Source: Planctomycetota bacterium (GTDB lineage: Bacteria > Planctomycetota > Planctomycetia > Pirellulales > UBA1268). From it: 64,000 nucleotides of DNA. The stretch is from NCBI GenBank assembly GCA_003669585.1, contig QWOQ01000015.1, forward strand, positions 186,001 to 250,000, read 5' to 3'. Numbering within the stretch: position 1 is the stretch's first letter; the number at the start of each line of letters is the position of its first letter. A program made the position numbers and the translations under genes. This document shows positions 38,301 through 46,718 of the stretch, piece after piece. Below the pieces are notes generated by a model, which saw only the letters and a program-made list of their open reading frames with translations, had not been told where the DNA came from and made no database searches.

Positions 38301-38914
38301 TGAAAGCTCTGTCGATGGATCCAACCAACAAACTTCTGCATCACTCTACGATTCGACGTCTCGAAGGCGAAGCGGTGCGAGATTCAATGCTTGCGGTATC
38401 GGGACGATTGAATCCATTGGTGGGAGGTCCACCGGTCGAGGTCTATCTCACAGACTTTATGCATGGCCGGGGACGACCAAGCAGTGGGCCGCTCGACGGC
38501 GATGGGCGTAGAAGCATTTACACAAGTATTCGGCGAAACTTTTTGCCTAGTTTTATGGTTGCCTTTGACATGCCCAACCCATTTCAAGCAATGGGACGTC
38601 GCAACGTCACCAACGTTCCCGCGCAGGCACTGGTGTTGATGAACGATCCGCTGGTGGCATCGCTCGCGAAGACATGGGCAGAAAAAACGATTCTTGAGGA
38701 ATCGCAAACTCCTCGAGAGCGAATCGAATCGATGTACCTCAGGGCATTTTCCAGAAAACCCCAGCTCAACGAAATGGATGACGCAAAAGTGTTTCTCGTC
38801 GAACAGGCGCAGATGCACGGAATAGATTTTGAAAAGAATCCTCGTGACTTGGCAGCATGGACCGATCTTGCACACGCTCTTTTTAACACTAAGGAATTTA
38901 TCTTTATTCCTTAA
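35384..38914 (+). CDS. Planctomycete cytochrome c / DUF1549 / DUF1553 protein
   Basis: 1176-residue exported protein. A signal segment ([20 protein letters not shown]) is followed by the PSCyt1-type cytochrome domain with C-x2-C-H at 71-75 (CGECHSS) and the axial Met region [11 protein letters not shown]. DUF1549 (PSCyt2) follows, with [38 protein letters not shown] and [20 protein letters not shown]. The C-terminal DUF1553 (PSD1) has [37 protein letters not shown]. This is a planctomycete hallmark, generally paired with a DUF1501 protein, as here. Function is unproven; a periplasmic redox or polysaccharide role is often proposed. Confidence 0.95.
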   Translation: [1176 protein letters not shown]

Positions 38915-39003
38915 CATTGTGACCAGAGCCATCAACCCACCAAATATTCAAAAACACAATACGGAAGTGGTCCCTTCAACGAAACGTGAGTGAAAAAATT
39001 GAT

Positions 39004-40485
39004 ATGAACATCTCACGGACTCAGCCACGATTGAGTACATCGCATCTCGCCTCCAAAAGTCAGCATCACTGCGGCCGGTTTGCATCTTTTGCCACTCGTC
39101 GAGAGTGGCTTCGTCGATCTGCTTGCGGGTTTGGAGCGATTGCGGCCGGAGCCCTTCTTGGAAAATCGAGTCTGCAGGCCTCCGCCAACAGAGAAATAAC
39201 TGGTGGAATACACCATGCAGCACGTGCCAAGAGCGTTATTTTTCTCTATATGGACGGCGGAGTATCCCAAGTCGATAGTTTCGATCCAAAACCGCGTCTG
39301 GATAGTGACGGAGGAAAAAATCCGCGAGATCTTTTTAAAGTCGACGCTACTCAGTTCGATAGTGTTGGAAATTTGTTGCCGAGTCTTTGGAAATTTAAGC
39401 CGTATGGGGAAAGCGGAATTCCGGTAAGTGAACTTTTCCCGCACATCGGTTCGATGGTTGATGATCTTGCCGTCATTCGCTCGATGACCAGCGAATTTCC
39501 AGAGCATACCAACGCCAACTATTTTCTTCATTCAGGAAGTGGGCTCCAGGGTCGGCCGAGTATGGGAGCATGGACAACCTACGGATTGGGAAGCGAAAAT
39601 GAAAACCTGCCGGGGTTCATGGTGATCAACGGCGGCCTCATTCCTCCGGGTGGCTTAGATAATTTTACAAGTGGCTTTTTGCCGGCGAGCTATCAGGCCT
39701 CTGTGATACGCCCAGATCCCAAAGGGCTTTCTAATGTGTCCAAGGCCGAGAAAAACGATCAGATGCAGCGGAGAAAAATTGATTTTACACGAACACTTGA
39801 TCGAGGTCTTGTCGATCGACTACGAGGAAATGACGCTGTTGAAAGTGCCATTGCCAATCAAGAACTGGCGTGGCGAATGCAGACGGATGTTCCCAATCTG
39901 CTCGACACCGGTGATGAAACAGTTCAAACAAAGCGAGCGTATGGATTTGAGGCTGACTATCCGCAGACACGCATCTTTGCTGCAGAATGTCTCTTGGCAA
40001 GAAGAATGATCGAACGAGGGGTGCGTTTTGTTGAACTTACTTGTCCGGGAGGCAATGGTGACCGTTGGGATCAACATGGAAATCTTCGGGACGGACATTG
40101 GAAAAATGCAGTGAGCGTCGACCAGCCTATTGCAGCTCTCATACGCGATTTAAAAGATCGAGGGCTTCTTAATGAAACACTCGTTGTCTGGAGCGGTGAG
40201 TTTGGTCGCACTCCCTTTGCGCAGGGCAACGATGGACGTGATCACAATCCTCAAGGATTTACGCTTTGGATGGCCGGAGGCGGAATCAAGGGGGGCATAA
40301 CCCACGGCGCAACCGACGATTATGGCTACCGGGTTGTGGACAAACCATGCACGATCCACGATCTGCATGCAACGATTTTGCACCTCTTGGGGATCGACCA
40401 CACTCGGTTAACATATCGCTTTAGCGGTCGTGATTTTCGGCTTACAGACGTCTTTGGCAACCCAATCCACGACGTGATTGCATAG
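39004..40485 (+). CDS. DUF1501 protein with Tat signal
   Basis: 493-residue protein. A twin-arginine signal lies at 32-52 (TRREWLRRSACGFGAIAAGALL), so it is exported folded. The body carries SVIFLYMDGGVSQVDSFDPKPRLD, GVRFVELTCPGGNGDRWDQHGNL, SGEFGRTPFAQGNDGRDHNPQGFTLWMAGGGIKGG and ATILHLLGIDH, a DUF1501 pattern related to the alkaline phosphatase/sulfatase superfamily with metal-ligand-like Asp and His. I place the start at the ATG at 39004; an in-frame GTG at 38986 is also possible. It follows its usual DUF1549/DUF1553 partner by about 90 bases. Its last 78 bases overlap, on the other strand, the extended integrase frame. Confidence 0.93.
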   Translation: MNISRTQPRLSTSHLASKSQHHCGRFASFATRREWLRRSACGFGAIAAGALLGKSSLQASANREITGGIHHAARAKSVIFLYMDGGVSQVDSFDPKPRLDSDGGKNPRDLFKVDATQFDSVGNLLPSLWKFKPYGESGIPVSELFPHIGSMVDDLAVIRSMTSEFPEHTNANYFLHSGSGLQGRPSMGAWTTYGLGSENENLPGFMVINGGLIPPGGLDNFTSGFLPASYQASVIRPDPKGLSNVSKAEKNDQMQRRKIDFTRTLDRGLVDRLRGNDAVESAIANQELAWRMQTDVPNLLDTGDETVQTKRAYGFEADYPQTRIFAAECLLARRMIERGVRFVELTCPGGNGDRWDQHGNLRDGHWKNAVSVDQPIAALIRDLKDRGLLNETLVVWSGEFGRTPFAQGNDGRDHNPQGFTLWMAGGGIKGGITHGATDDYGYRVVDKPCTIHDLHATILHLLGIDHTRLTYRFSGRDFRLTDVFGNPIHDVIA

Positions 40486-41904
40486 CCGGTTGCTCCAAGA
40501 AACAGGTTCTGTAAGATTTGGTTTGGGGCTGTAGCTCAGTTGGTTAGAGCATCGGACTTTTAATCCGTTGGTCCTCGGTTCGAGTCCGAGCAGCCCCACT
40601 GAACGCTTGTGCACTATCTCGCATGGTGAAGTAAACTCCTGCAAAACAGGGGTTTGCTCGTGCGAGACAGTGGCGGGCTGCGAGTCAAAACGACTCTCTG
40701 CGTGCACTGACTGCAGCGCATTATGCAGCGCTTTTCCGTCAGTCGTCTCCTTGCCACTCGTAGCCTTCTCAAAATCGGCATCCGTCACTTGCCAGTAATG
40801 CTTGGCTGCCACGATCGTTGAGTGTCCTAGCCAGGCTGCCGCCACATGCGATGGATGCTCGGCTGCCAGTTCCGTTGCTCGACTCGCTCTCAGGTTTTGA
40901 AACAGCTTCGGCCAAGGTTTGACTTTCGCTAAGCGAAGAATTCTCGCCAGTTGCGTCCGTAGGTTGGCGTTGTCATGCCGGTAGCGATTAATCACGTGTA
41001 CAGTTCCCACGTCGGCCATATCCCACATTGCTTCTAGGTGCGGCGTCAGTTCCGGGAAGATCGGAATCACTCGCGTTCCTTTGCCTTCGTGGTGTTCTGT
41101 TTTCGAACTTCGAATGAGCATGCGTCCTTTGCCGAAGTCCACGTCACCCCACGTCAACGCCAAGTGCTCGCTTGGGCATCGCAATCCACCGAAGCGACTC
41201 AAGGCGAATATCAATCGCCACTCTGCGTCAGGGCAGGCATCGAGCACCTTTGCCGCCGTGTCGCGGTCAATGAAGTAGTCGCGATCCCGATTACTCCCAA
41301 TAGACCCCTTGAGCCCAAGAAACGGATTCTTTGCGAGAATGTCCCGACTCACCGCGTCTTGAAAGAACTGCTTTGCGTCGCTGAGCCGCTTACGGGCTGT
41401 GTTCAGCGCCAACCCGTCCGTTGCCTCTGCTTCAACGTAACGACCCTTGCGGGCTGCTCCAGTTCGAAGCCAGCGTTCCCAATCGCGAGCGTCACCGGCC
41501 GTGATGCTGGATAGCATGCGATTTGCACCGAAATAGTCGATAAGACACCGTTTCGCTTGCCGCCAATGAATCAGCGTGTTCGGCTTCACGTCTGTCCGTT
41601 TCTGAAAGTAGTTGGCCACGTGCTCGCCCAAAGTGATTTCAGTTTTTGCTTCCCTTGTCGCAATCAATCCGACCGCTGCAAGTCTTTTCGCCATGAGTGG
41701 CTCAAGGTTCATCACCCATGAAGCGAGTTCGTTTTCCATCGGACGATTGAGATTGAGCGAACCGAGTAGTTGCTCAACGCGTAGCTTGATTCCCTCTGCT
41801 AATCGCTGCGACACCTTGCCGAGTCTGATCGTTTTCCTTCCACCATCGAGGTCAACGAACTGTATCAGCCGGGTACCGTTGTTTTGTCGCGAGATGCTAG
41901 CCAT
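40408..41904 (-). CDS. Tyrosine recombinase (integrase), 3' end antisense through tRNA-Lys
   Basis: 498-residue integrase of the phage/ICE type. It has an N-terminal arm-binding region, a core-binding domain (TLGEHVANYFQKRTDVKPNTLIHWRQAKRCLIDYF), and a catalytic domain with Arg in GGLRCPSE (R242), Lys in SSKTE (K268), the N-L-R box at 337-339, His in GHS (H361) and the nucleophile Tyr in AAKHYW (Y370). Residues from about 436 on (LGLEPRTNGLKVRCSNQLSY) are the antisense translation of tRNA-Lys, and the stop lies inside the DUF1501 gene. Thus the last 60 or so residues come from host DNA joined at attL. It is the first gene of the island and would catalyse integration and excision. Confidence 0.9.
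   Translation of the reverse strand: MASISRQNNGTRLIQFVDLDGGRKTIRLGKVSQRLAEGIKLRVEQLLGSLNLNRPMENELASWVMNLEPLMAKRLAAVGLIATREAKTEITLGEHVANYFQKRTDVKPNTLIHWRQAKRCLIDYFGANRMLSSITAGDARDWERWLRTGAARKGRYVEAEATDGLALNTARKRLSDAKQFFQDAVSRDILAKNPFLGLKGSIGSNRDRDYFIDRDTAAKVLDACPDAEWRLIFALSRFGGLRCPSEHLALTWGDVDFGKGRMLIRSSKTEHHEGKGTRVIPIFPELTPHLEAMWDMADVGTVHVINRYRHDNANLRTQLARILRLAKVKPWPKLFQNLRASRATELAAEHPSHVAAAWLGHSTIVAAKHYWQVTDADFEKATSGKETTDGKALHNALQSVHAESRFDSQPATVSHEQTPVLQEFTSPCEIVHKRSVGLLGLEPRTNGLKVRCSNQLSYSPKPNLTEPVSWSNRLCNHVVDWVAKDVCKPKITTAKAIC
40525..40598 (+). tRNA. tRNA-Lys (anticodon TTT), probable integration site
   Basis: Cloverleaf with acceptor GGGGCTG/CAGCCCC, D-arm GCTC-AGTTGGTTA-GAGC, anticodon loop CTTTTAA (anticodon TTT), and T-arm CTCGG-TTCGAGT-CCGAG. 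Discriminator A; CCA is not encoded. Its 3' end faces the integrase gene, the arrangement expected for an element integrated into a tRNA 3' end, so attL probably lies within the T-arm/acceptor part. Confidence 0.95.
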
Positions 41905-41925
41905 GAGATATCCTCCGTGGAATGA

Positions 41926-42345
41926 TTATTCAGAAAAGTCATTGCCGTACCAAACAACAAACCTCAGAAACCTTTCGCATCGAGCACAGTCTCGACGAAT
42001 ACTTTGTCCTCCGTGAATTTTTACATCGTGATGATGTTGAGATCCACACCTGCAAACACCAAGAGTCGCAGGCGGCTTCTTGACAGTCCAACCAAAAGTG
42101 AAGGGATCTTCTGAATCGTTGATTTCACGGATTCTCCATTCACCGTTCGCCCCGCCGGCAACGAATGCCGTGAGGCTGCGATCCTTTGACTTGAGCGTCC
42201 CAATCAATTCAATCTTGTGTTCCTTCAGGAGGCTGATCAGCTCGGGTGTCAGCGCGGCTTGTGGAGAACACCGCAGTTGCTCACCGAGAGCCTCTACACG
42301 GAATCCCTGTCGTCCTAAATTTGCAAGAAGTTCGATTGCGGTCAT
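41926..42345 (-). CDS. TubC_N-like docking protein with C-terminal zinc-finger-like motif
   Basis: 139-residue protein in two parts. Residues 1-50 (MTAIELLANLGRQGFRVEALGEQLRCSPQAALTPELISLLKEHKIEL) match the TubC N-terminal docking-domain pattern. This small fold was first seen in NRPS docking, but it is also common in phage and plasmid proteins encoded beside primases. The C-terminus CRCGSQHHHDVKIHGGQSIRRDCARCERF has C-x-C and C-x2-C pairs and could bind zinc. I prefer the ATG at 42345 because it gives a 4-base ATGA overlap with the primase stop. It is probably an accessory factor of the island's replication genes. Confidence 0.7.
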   Translation of the reverse strand: MTAIELLANLGRQGFRVEALGEQLRCSPQAALTPELISLLKEHKIELIGTLKSKDRSLTAFVAGGANGEWRIREINDSEDPFTFGWTVKKPPATLGVCRCGSQHHHDVKIHGGQSIRRDCARCERFLRFVVWYGNDFSE

Positions 42346-44654
42346 AAGACCATCCAATCGCCAACAATTTGTGTTTCTGGATCGTCTACGGTGTCGACTG
42401 TCGACTTTACCTCTTTTCCCGCGGTGTTTTCGGGGGTTGTGTCGACACGATGGAGCGAAAAGAGTTTCTTTGGTCGTCCGCCGTGGGAATCATGGAGCGA
42501 CGGTTGCCAGCTTCCATGGCCGTCTTTCACGAGTTTCTCAATAGCCTGTTCTGCTACGCCCGGTTCACTGAGCCATCGGCATCCCCGCTGAACATCTCGG
42601 ATCGTTGTTGTGCCGTCGTGACAATTAATCCATTCCACGAGCCGCCGATCGTCTCGGAGTTCCTCAGTCTCTCCGAGTTGCAAATAGATTCGACGAGTTT
42701 CGTTTTTGAACCATTTCACCAGACGAATGCCAGCAAGCATGCTCTGAAGATCGAGTTTTTCAGGACTCACAAGTGTTGCATCGTCGGAGGCCCACCGGAC
42801 GCAATGGATAACCAGCGCTAGTCTTGCTGCGTATTCTTCGAGTTTTGACCAAGCAGCCGAGAGCTCGCCGGTCAGGTCGACTTGCTCGTGAGCATGGTCG
42901 TTGTAAAAAGCGACCCAAGCGGTCTTTGCCTCGGGCGTCAGGCTGATTATTTCAGGAATTCGTTCGCCGCTGTCGTCATCGCCTTTGCTGATGAAATGTG
43001 GTTTCAATAAAAACAGTTTATTCCACAGGTCTGCATACTTTTTTTCAATCGCCGGATCGATGTCGGATTCAGTCCAGTTCTTTTTCTTGCGCGGCGGGCA
43101 TGCCAATAAAAACCTCGCGGCCATTCCAGATTCTCGATGCTCGTTACCGAGTGCGCGATGCAGAGTCCCTGGTTGAATGCCGCCGCAGATAGAGACGTTT
43201 GCCTTTGGAACAAAAATGGTCTTCGGGTCGCCGGTTTTGCGATCGACCGTGAGCGTCTCACCGTTGTGCATTGACAGCCAGTGGGCCGAGTCCCCGCCGC
43301 CTTTACCGCCCGTGTAACGATCAAACGAACCAAGCCAGCCTGATAATTCGTCGCGAGCGAGCAGGAGACCTCGTGGGTTGTTTAATAAAATTGGAGCTAA
43401 GGCTTCAACCGTGATATCTAAAACTGTACACCGTACAGCAATCGGCTCATCTGGTTTTTCCGGCGGAGAACTGTCACTTGTTTTTGTATTTTTTTTCCAG
43501 TTTCCGAGATCTTTTTCGTAACGAAGCTTCTCGAGCTCGTAGAACTTCTGCTCATTTTTGAATTTTTTAAATTCTTCAGTTTGGCGATCGCGAACTGGCT
43601 TTACGGCCGCTTTGAATCCAGGAGATTTTTGAGAACCGCTATCGCCAACAACGAGAGCCCAAATAATTGCAGGCACTTTCCAACCTCGCTTGAGTTGCAG
43701 GCATCGCGAATCGCCGATCGCCGCCGCGAGAGCCGCCAGTGCGTGAATAGCAATGAACGACGCATCACACCCAATCGATTTCGCACAAGCTACTACGAAG
43801 GTCGATAGCGTTTCAGGGAGCGATTCGACAGGAAACGGCATGAAGTGATCTGGCGTCGACGGCTGTTCTTCGACACTCGGTGTCCATTGCGGCGCAGCTT
43901 CAGCGAGTTGTTCAAGTTTCTTTCGCGTGCCGCCGGCCGCGAGCCAATCGCTGACATCGCCCTTTGGTGACAAATCGGGAAGTTCGACAACTCGCACCGA
44001 TGCTGCGATGCCTTGAAGTGACCGAGCTACTTCTTCGCCGTGCTTGCGTCCAGGCTCATCGTTATCCGGTAACACGATCACACAACGGCCGCGTAGAAAC
44101 TCCGCATGCTCGGGTTTCCATTTCCCCGCGCCGCCAACGTTGCACGTTGCTAGTAGGTCGATGGCAGCCAGACTCTGAACGTCTTTTTCGCCTTCGACAA
44201 CATAGACGGGCTTTGCCGTCTCGGCCAGTAATTCCGGCAAACAGTATGGAACGACTCGAACGCCTGTGACGCAGTACAGCCATCCACCTTTGCCATCTGG
44301 TTTCCGTTGTTTGAAAGTTTTTGGTTCATATCGAACGGATTGCAACAGCACTCCGCCGTTTTCATCTCGATAAGTATAGGTTGTGATGGGTGATGGCTTA
44401 GCGTGATACTGTTGCCCTTGTTGCGACTTCTCAGTTGGAGGCATTAAGTCCCCCAGTTTTAAATGTAACGCCGAACAAACTGCTTGGGTCGTGCATCCGG
44501 CGTGACAGTTCAGCAGCACTCCGCCGTTTTCGCTTTCAGCAATCGATAACGACGGATTGGTGTCTTCGTGAGCTGGACATCGAGCCTGCCAGCCGTTGCT
44601 GGTTTTCGTGGCGTCTGGAAACTTGTTCAATAAGCGTTCAGTGGGTGATATCAT
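42342..44654 (-). CDS. CHC2 zinc-finger / TOPRIM primase with DUF3987 helicase-like domain
   Basis: 770-residue replication protein of mobile elements. A CHC2-type zinc site lies near the N-terminus (C26, H29, C50, C54 in ARCPAHED and LNCHAGC). A TOPRIM domain follows with VVEGEKD at 152-158 and the acidic LPDNDEPG at 195-202. The rest matches DUF3987, a P-loop-like region found behind such primases, including WALVVGDSGSQKSPGFKAAVKPV and LARDELSGWLGSFDRYTGGKGGGDSAHWL. It should prime replication of the element when excised. It is coupled at both ends: ATGA overlaps with the HTH gene (44651-44654) and with the TubC-like gene (42342-42345). Confidence 0.87.
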   Translation of the reverse strand: MISPTERLLNKFPDATKTSNGWQARCPAHEDTNPSLSIAESENGGVLLNCHAGCTTQAVCSALHLKLGDLMPPTEKSQQGQQYHAKPSPITTYTYRDENGGVLLQSVRYEPKTFKQRKPDGKGGWLYCVTGVRVVPYCLPELLAETAKPVYVVEGEKDVQSLAAIDLLATCNVGGAGKWKPEHAEFLRGRCVIVLPDNDEPGRKHGEEVARSLQGIAASVRVVELPDLSPKGDVSDWLAAGGTRKKLEQLAEAAPQWTPSVEEQPSTPDHFMPFPVESLPETLSTFVVACAKSIGCDASFIAIHALAALAAAIGDSRCLQLKRGWKVPAIIWALVVGDSGSQKSPGFKAAVKPVRDRQTEEFKKFKNEQKFYELEKLRYEKDLGNWKKNTKTSDSSPPEKPDEPIAVRCTVLDITVEALAPILLNNPRGLLLARDELSGWLGSFDRYTGGKGGGDSAHWLSMHNGETLTVDRKTGDPKTIFVPKANVSICGGIQPGTLHRALGNEHRESGMAARFLLACPPRKKKNWTESDIDPAIEKKYADLWNKLFLLKPHFISKGDDDSGERIPEIISLTPEAKTAWVAFYNDHAHEQVDLTGELSAAWSKLEEYAARLALVIHCVRWASDDATLVSPEKLDLQSMLAGIRLVKWFKNETRRIYLQLGETEELRDDRRLVEWINCHDGTTTIRDVQRGCRWLSEPGVAEQAIEKLVKDGHGSWQPSLHDSHGGRPKKLFSLHRVDTTPENTAGKEVKSTVDTVDDPETQIVGDWMVL

Positions 44655-44893
44655 ATTTCACCCAATTTCGTTGGCGAGGCTTCGCGGGTCAGCCATGCAT
44701 TCAAGTCAGCGATCGGGTAAAGCACCGCGCGACGCTTCCCATGACCACATCGCACGCAGGGGATCGGACCGCGAGGGGTTGTCAAACTCCATAGAGTGCG
44801 TTCGCTGATACCGAGAGCCCTCGCAGCATCGCGAGGACGCAGAGCCAGGGGTGCTTGATTCGAATTTTTTACAGCAACCCAATTGTTAGTCAT
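44651..44893 (-). CDS. AlpA/excisionase-like helix-turn-helix protein
   Basis: 80-residue protein. A MerR-type HTH_17 core spans most of it: PLALRPRDAARALGISERTLWSLTTPRGPIPCVRCGHGKRRAVLYPIADLNAWLTR. Such small proteins act as excisionases or regulators of integrases on mobile elements. I use the ATG at 44893 (MTNNWVAVKN), which overlaps the end of the helicase-like frame. Its stop overlaps the primase start (ATGA), so both are translated as one unit. A role in recombination directionality or primase-operon control is inferred from size and position. Confidence 0.78.
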   Translation of the reverse strand: MTNNWVAVKNSNQAPLALRPRDAARALGISERTLWSLTTPRGPIPCVRCGHGKRRAVLYPIADLNAWLTREASPTKLGEI

Positions 44894-45803
44894 AGCATCC
44901 CTCAAGAAAATATTTCTCGCTACATCCGCACATCATTGTTTGAGATCCCCGTGTGGTAGTCGGTCCACAATCTCCATCACCGGGCATCGTCCTCGGCCTT
45001 CCTTTACGAATCGCACCAGACCATCTCCTTCGAGTGCACGAAGACCGCGAAGCATCTGACCTGCCGACAGTCGCAGTTTCTTTTGCAGACAACTCAACGT
45101 CGATCGTTTCATGTGCCTTCTCTGGAAGAGCTATCACATCTGTTGTGTTGACTTGAAAAGTCGTCGTGTTGAACTTCTCCGAGAACCCATCGGCATTGAG
45201 CCAGCGAAGTATCATTCCCGTCATTTGTGTGTGCGAGTAGCTATTTTGACATCGATAACAAGTCCAAGAAAAACGAAATGTCTGGCACTCGGGACTCTCT
45301 ATGGCTCGATACGCGCTGAGAATAGAACGTGCGAGCAGTGTGCCTGATAGCTGTAGTTTCTTTGCTGTCGGATTTTTCGCGTTCATCCTCGCAGCCCAGC
45401 GACTCGTGTTTCCGCTGTGACGCTTCAAACGGTGTACCCCGTCATAGACGAGAACGTCCCACTGAGGTCCTTCGATGAGAGGGAGACGCCACACACTCTC
45501 ATAGTTCACGACGCCGATTAGCGGCGTCGTGTCTGGTAAAGCTTGAATCAGTTGTTTTATTGTCTTTGCAGACGAACCCTGATTAAGAAGCAGCACTCTT
45601 GAGTCGAGTCCCCACATCGTGACCCGTTTGAGCCACACAGGGATCACGCTCTTGGGGCAACAGACCAGCACTCGCTTTGGTTGCCATGATCGCAGCAACT
45701 CAATCACTGCTCGCGTCTTGCCAGACCCCATCGACAGAAGAGATTCCCTTCTGTCGATCGTCCAGTGGTGAGCGTTGGTCTGATGCTGCCAGATTGATTT
45801 CAT
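44886..45803 (-). pseudogene. SNF2/DEAD-type helicase, degenerate and probably frameshifted
   Basis: The N-terminal half is recognisably SNF2-like: Walker A LLSMGSGKTRAVIELL, RVLVCCPKSVIPVWLKRV, IGVVNYESVWRL, and an altered DEAH box VYDGVHRLKRH, where Gly replaces the catalytic Glu. The motif III region is LSGTLLARS. Weak similarity returns at FSEKFNTTTFQVNTTDVIALPEKAHETIDVEL. After about residue 255 the frame becomes arginine- and threonine-rich nonsense, while another frame of the same DNA (about 44940-45105) reads LRLSAGQMLRGLRALEGDGLVRFV, a plausible winged-helix segment. The C-terminal helicase motifs are missing. I conclude it is a decayed gene; a functional truncated product is less likely. 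Confidence 0.6.
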
Positions 45804-45860
45804 ATCGTAGACTCTCTATTTTTCGGTGTTTTGCAAGTCTACAGAGATTGTGCCTACTCG

Positions 45861-46391
45861 TCAAGACAACTTTCTGGGGCGTCCAAATAAAGTTTCGCCG
45901 GATAGTTTTTTACGCTCGATGCTGAGACGGTTCTCGATGCAGCTTGCTTTGCTGATGATCCATGTGCGATTAACCGCACGACCGCTCCAACTAACTCGCC
46001 CGATTATTTGATTCTCCAATGCAAGCGAAGACACCCAACTGGTCGAAACACTTAGTATTTTGCCAGCTTCGGCTGTCCCGATGGCATCGTGCAACGCTAT
46101 TTTGGGCCTTCCTTCCGCAGCCAGATACTCAAAAACCTCTGATCTTTGGTCGAGATATTCTCTCGGACGGCGTCGAACTCGACGCTTTAGCGACAACATG
46201 TACTCCTGGTAGTTTTCCTCGGCTTGCAGGCGGCTGTACACCTTGGAGAGTCGATCTCCTGAGATCGATATCCCAACAAGAATGTCTACCGTTTCGATCA
46301 ATCCAGCAGACGCCATGCGGGCTGGTTGCGTGAAATGCACACCCATTATTGCCGCAGCTTCCTGCGCAGAAATCGCCTCGTCCGTTCTCAT
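45861..46391 (-). CDS. Double helix-turn-helix protein of the island
   Basis: 176-residue protein with two segments resembling MerR-type HTH units: ISAQEAAAIMGVHFTQPARMASAGLIE near the N-terminus and IGTAEAGKILSVSTSWVSSLALENQIIGRVSW near residue 105. A charged helical region lies between them (EEYMLSLKRRVRRRPREYLDQRSEVFEYL). It ends in a basic tail. A strong AAAGGAG ribosome binding site precedes the ATG at 46391. The role is probably transcriptional control of the island's left operon, inferred only from position. No named family. Confidence 0.62.
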   Translation of the reverse strand: MRTDEAISAQEAAAIMGVHFTQPARMASAGLIETVDILVGISISGDRLSKVYSRLQAEENYQEYMLSLKRRVRRRPREYLDQRSEVFEYLAAEGRPKIALHDAIGTAEAGKILSVSTSWVSSLALENQIIGRVSWSGRAVNRTWIISKASCIENRLSIERKKLSGETLFGRPRKLS

Positions 46392-46592
46392 TTTTTATCT
46401 CCTTTATTTCAAAGAGTAGCCAGTCAATTATAGGATAGATAGATGTACGCCTGTCACTCTAGTGGTCTTGGGACAATAGGCAGAGGTAAATAGCCTGTCT
46501 GTAGATAGTCATGTGCCCAACTAGCCTCGACGAGCAGTTCCAAAACGCCAATCGCACGCCGTCGCAAGACCGGGCTTGTAAAGCCTCTCTCC

Positions 46593-46718
46593 ATGAAAAT
46601 CCCCGGGGCATGCCTGCGGATCATTCCTCGCAAGAGAGGCTTTGTCTCGTACCGGCGTGTCTTAGAGCAAGCACTGCAACTCCTCATCGAGCAAGAGAAG
46701 CGTAAGGAAGTCGCTTGA
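46593..46718 (+). CDS. Small ORF coupled to the next ORF
   Basis: 41 codons starting MKIPGACLRIIPRKRGFVSY and ending in a helix RRVLEQALQLLIEQEKRKEVA. No family is recognised. It ends in TGATG, so its stop overlaps the start of the next small ORF by one base, a sign of translational coupling. No clear ribosome binding site is seen. It may be the tail of a decayed gene. Confidence 0.35.
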   Translation: MKIPGACLRIIPRKRGFVSYRRVLEQALQLLIEQEKRKEVA

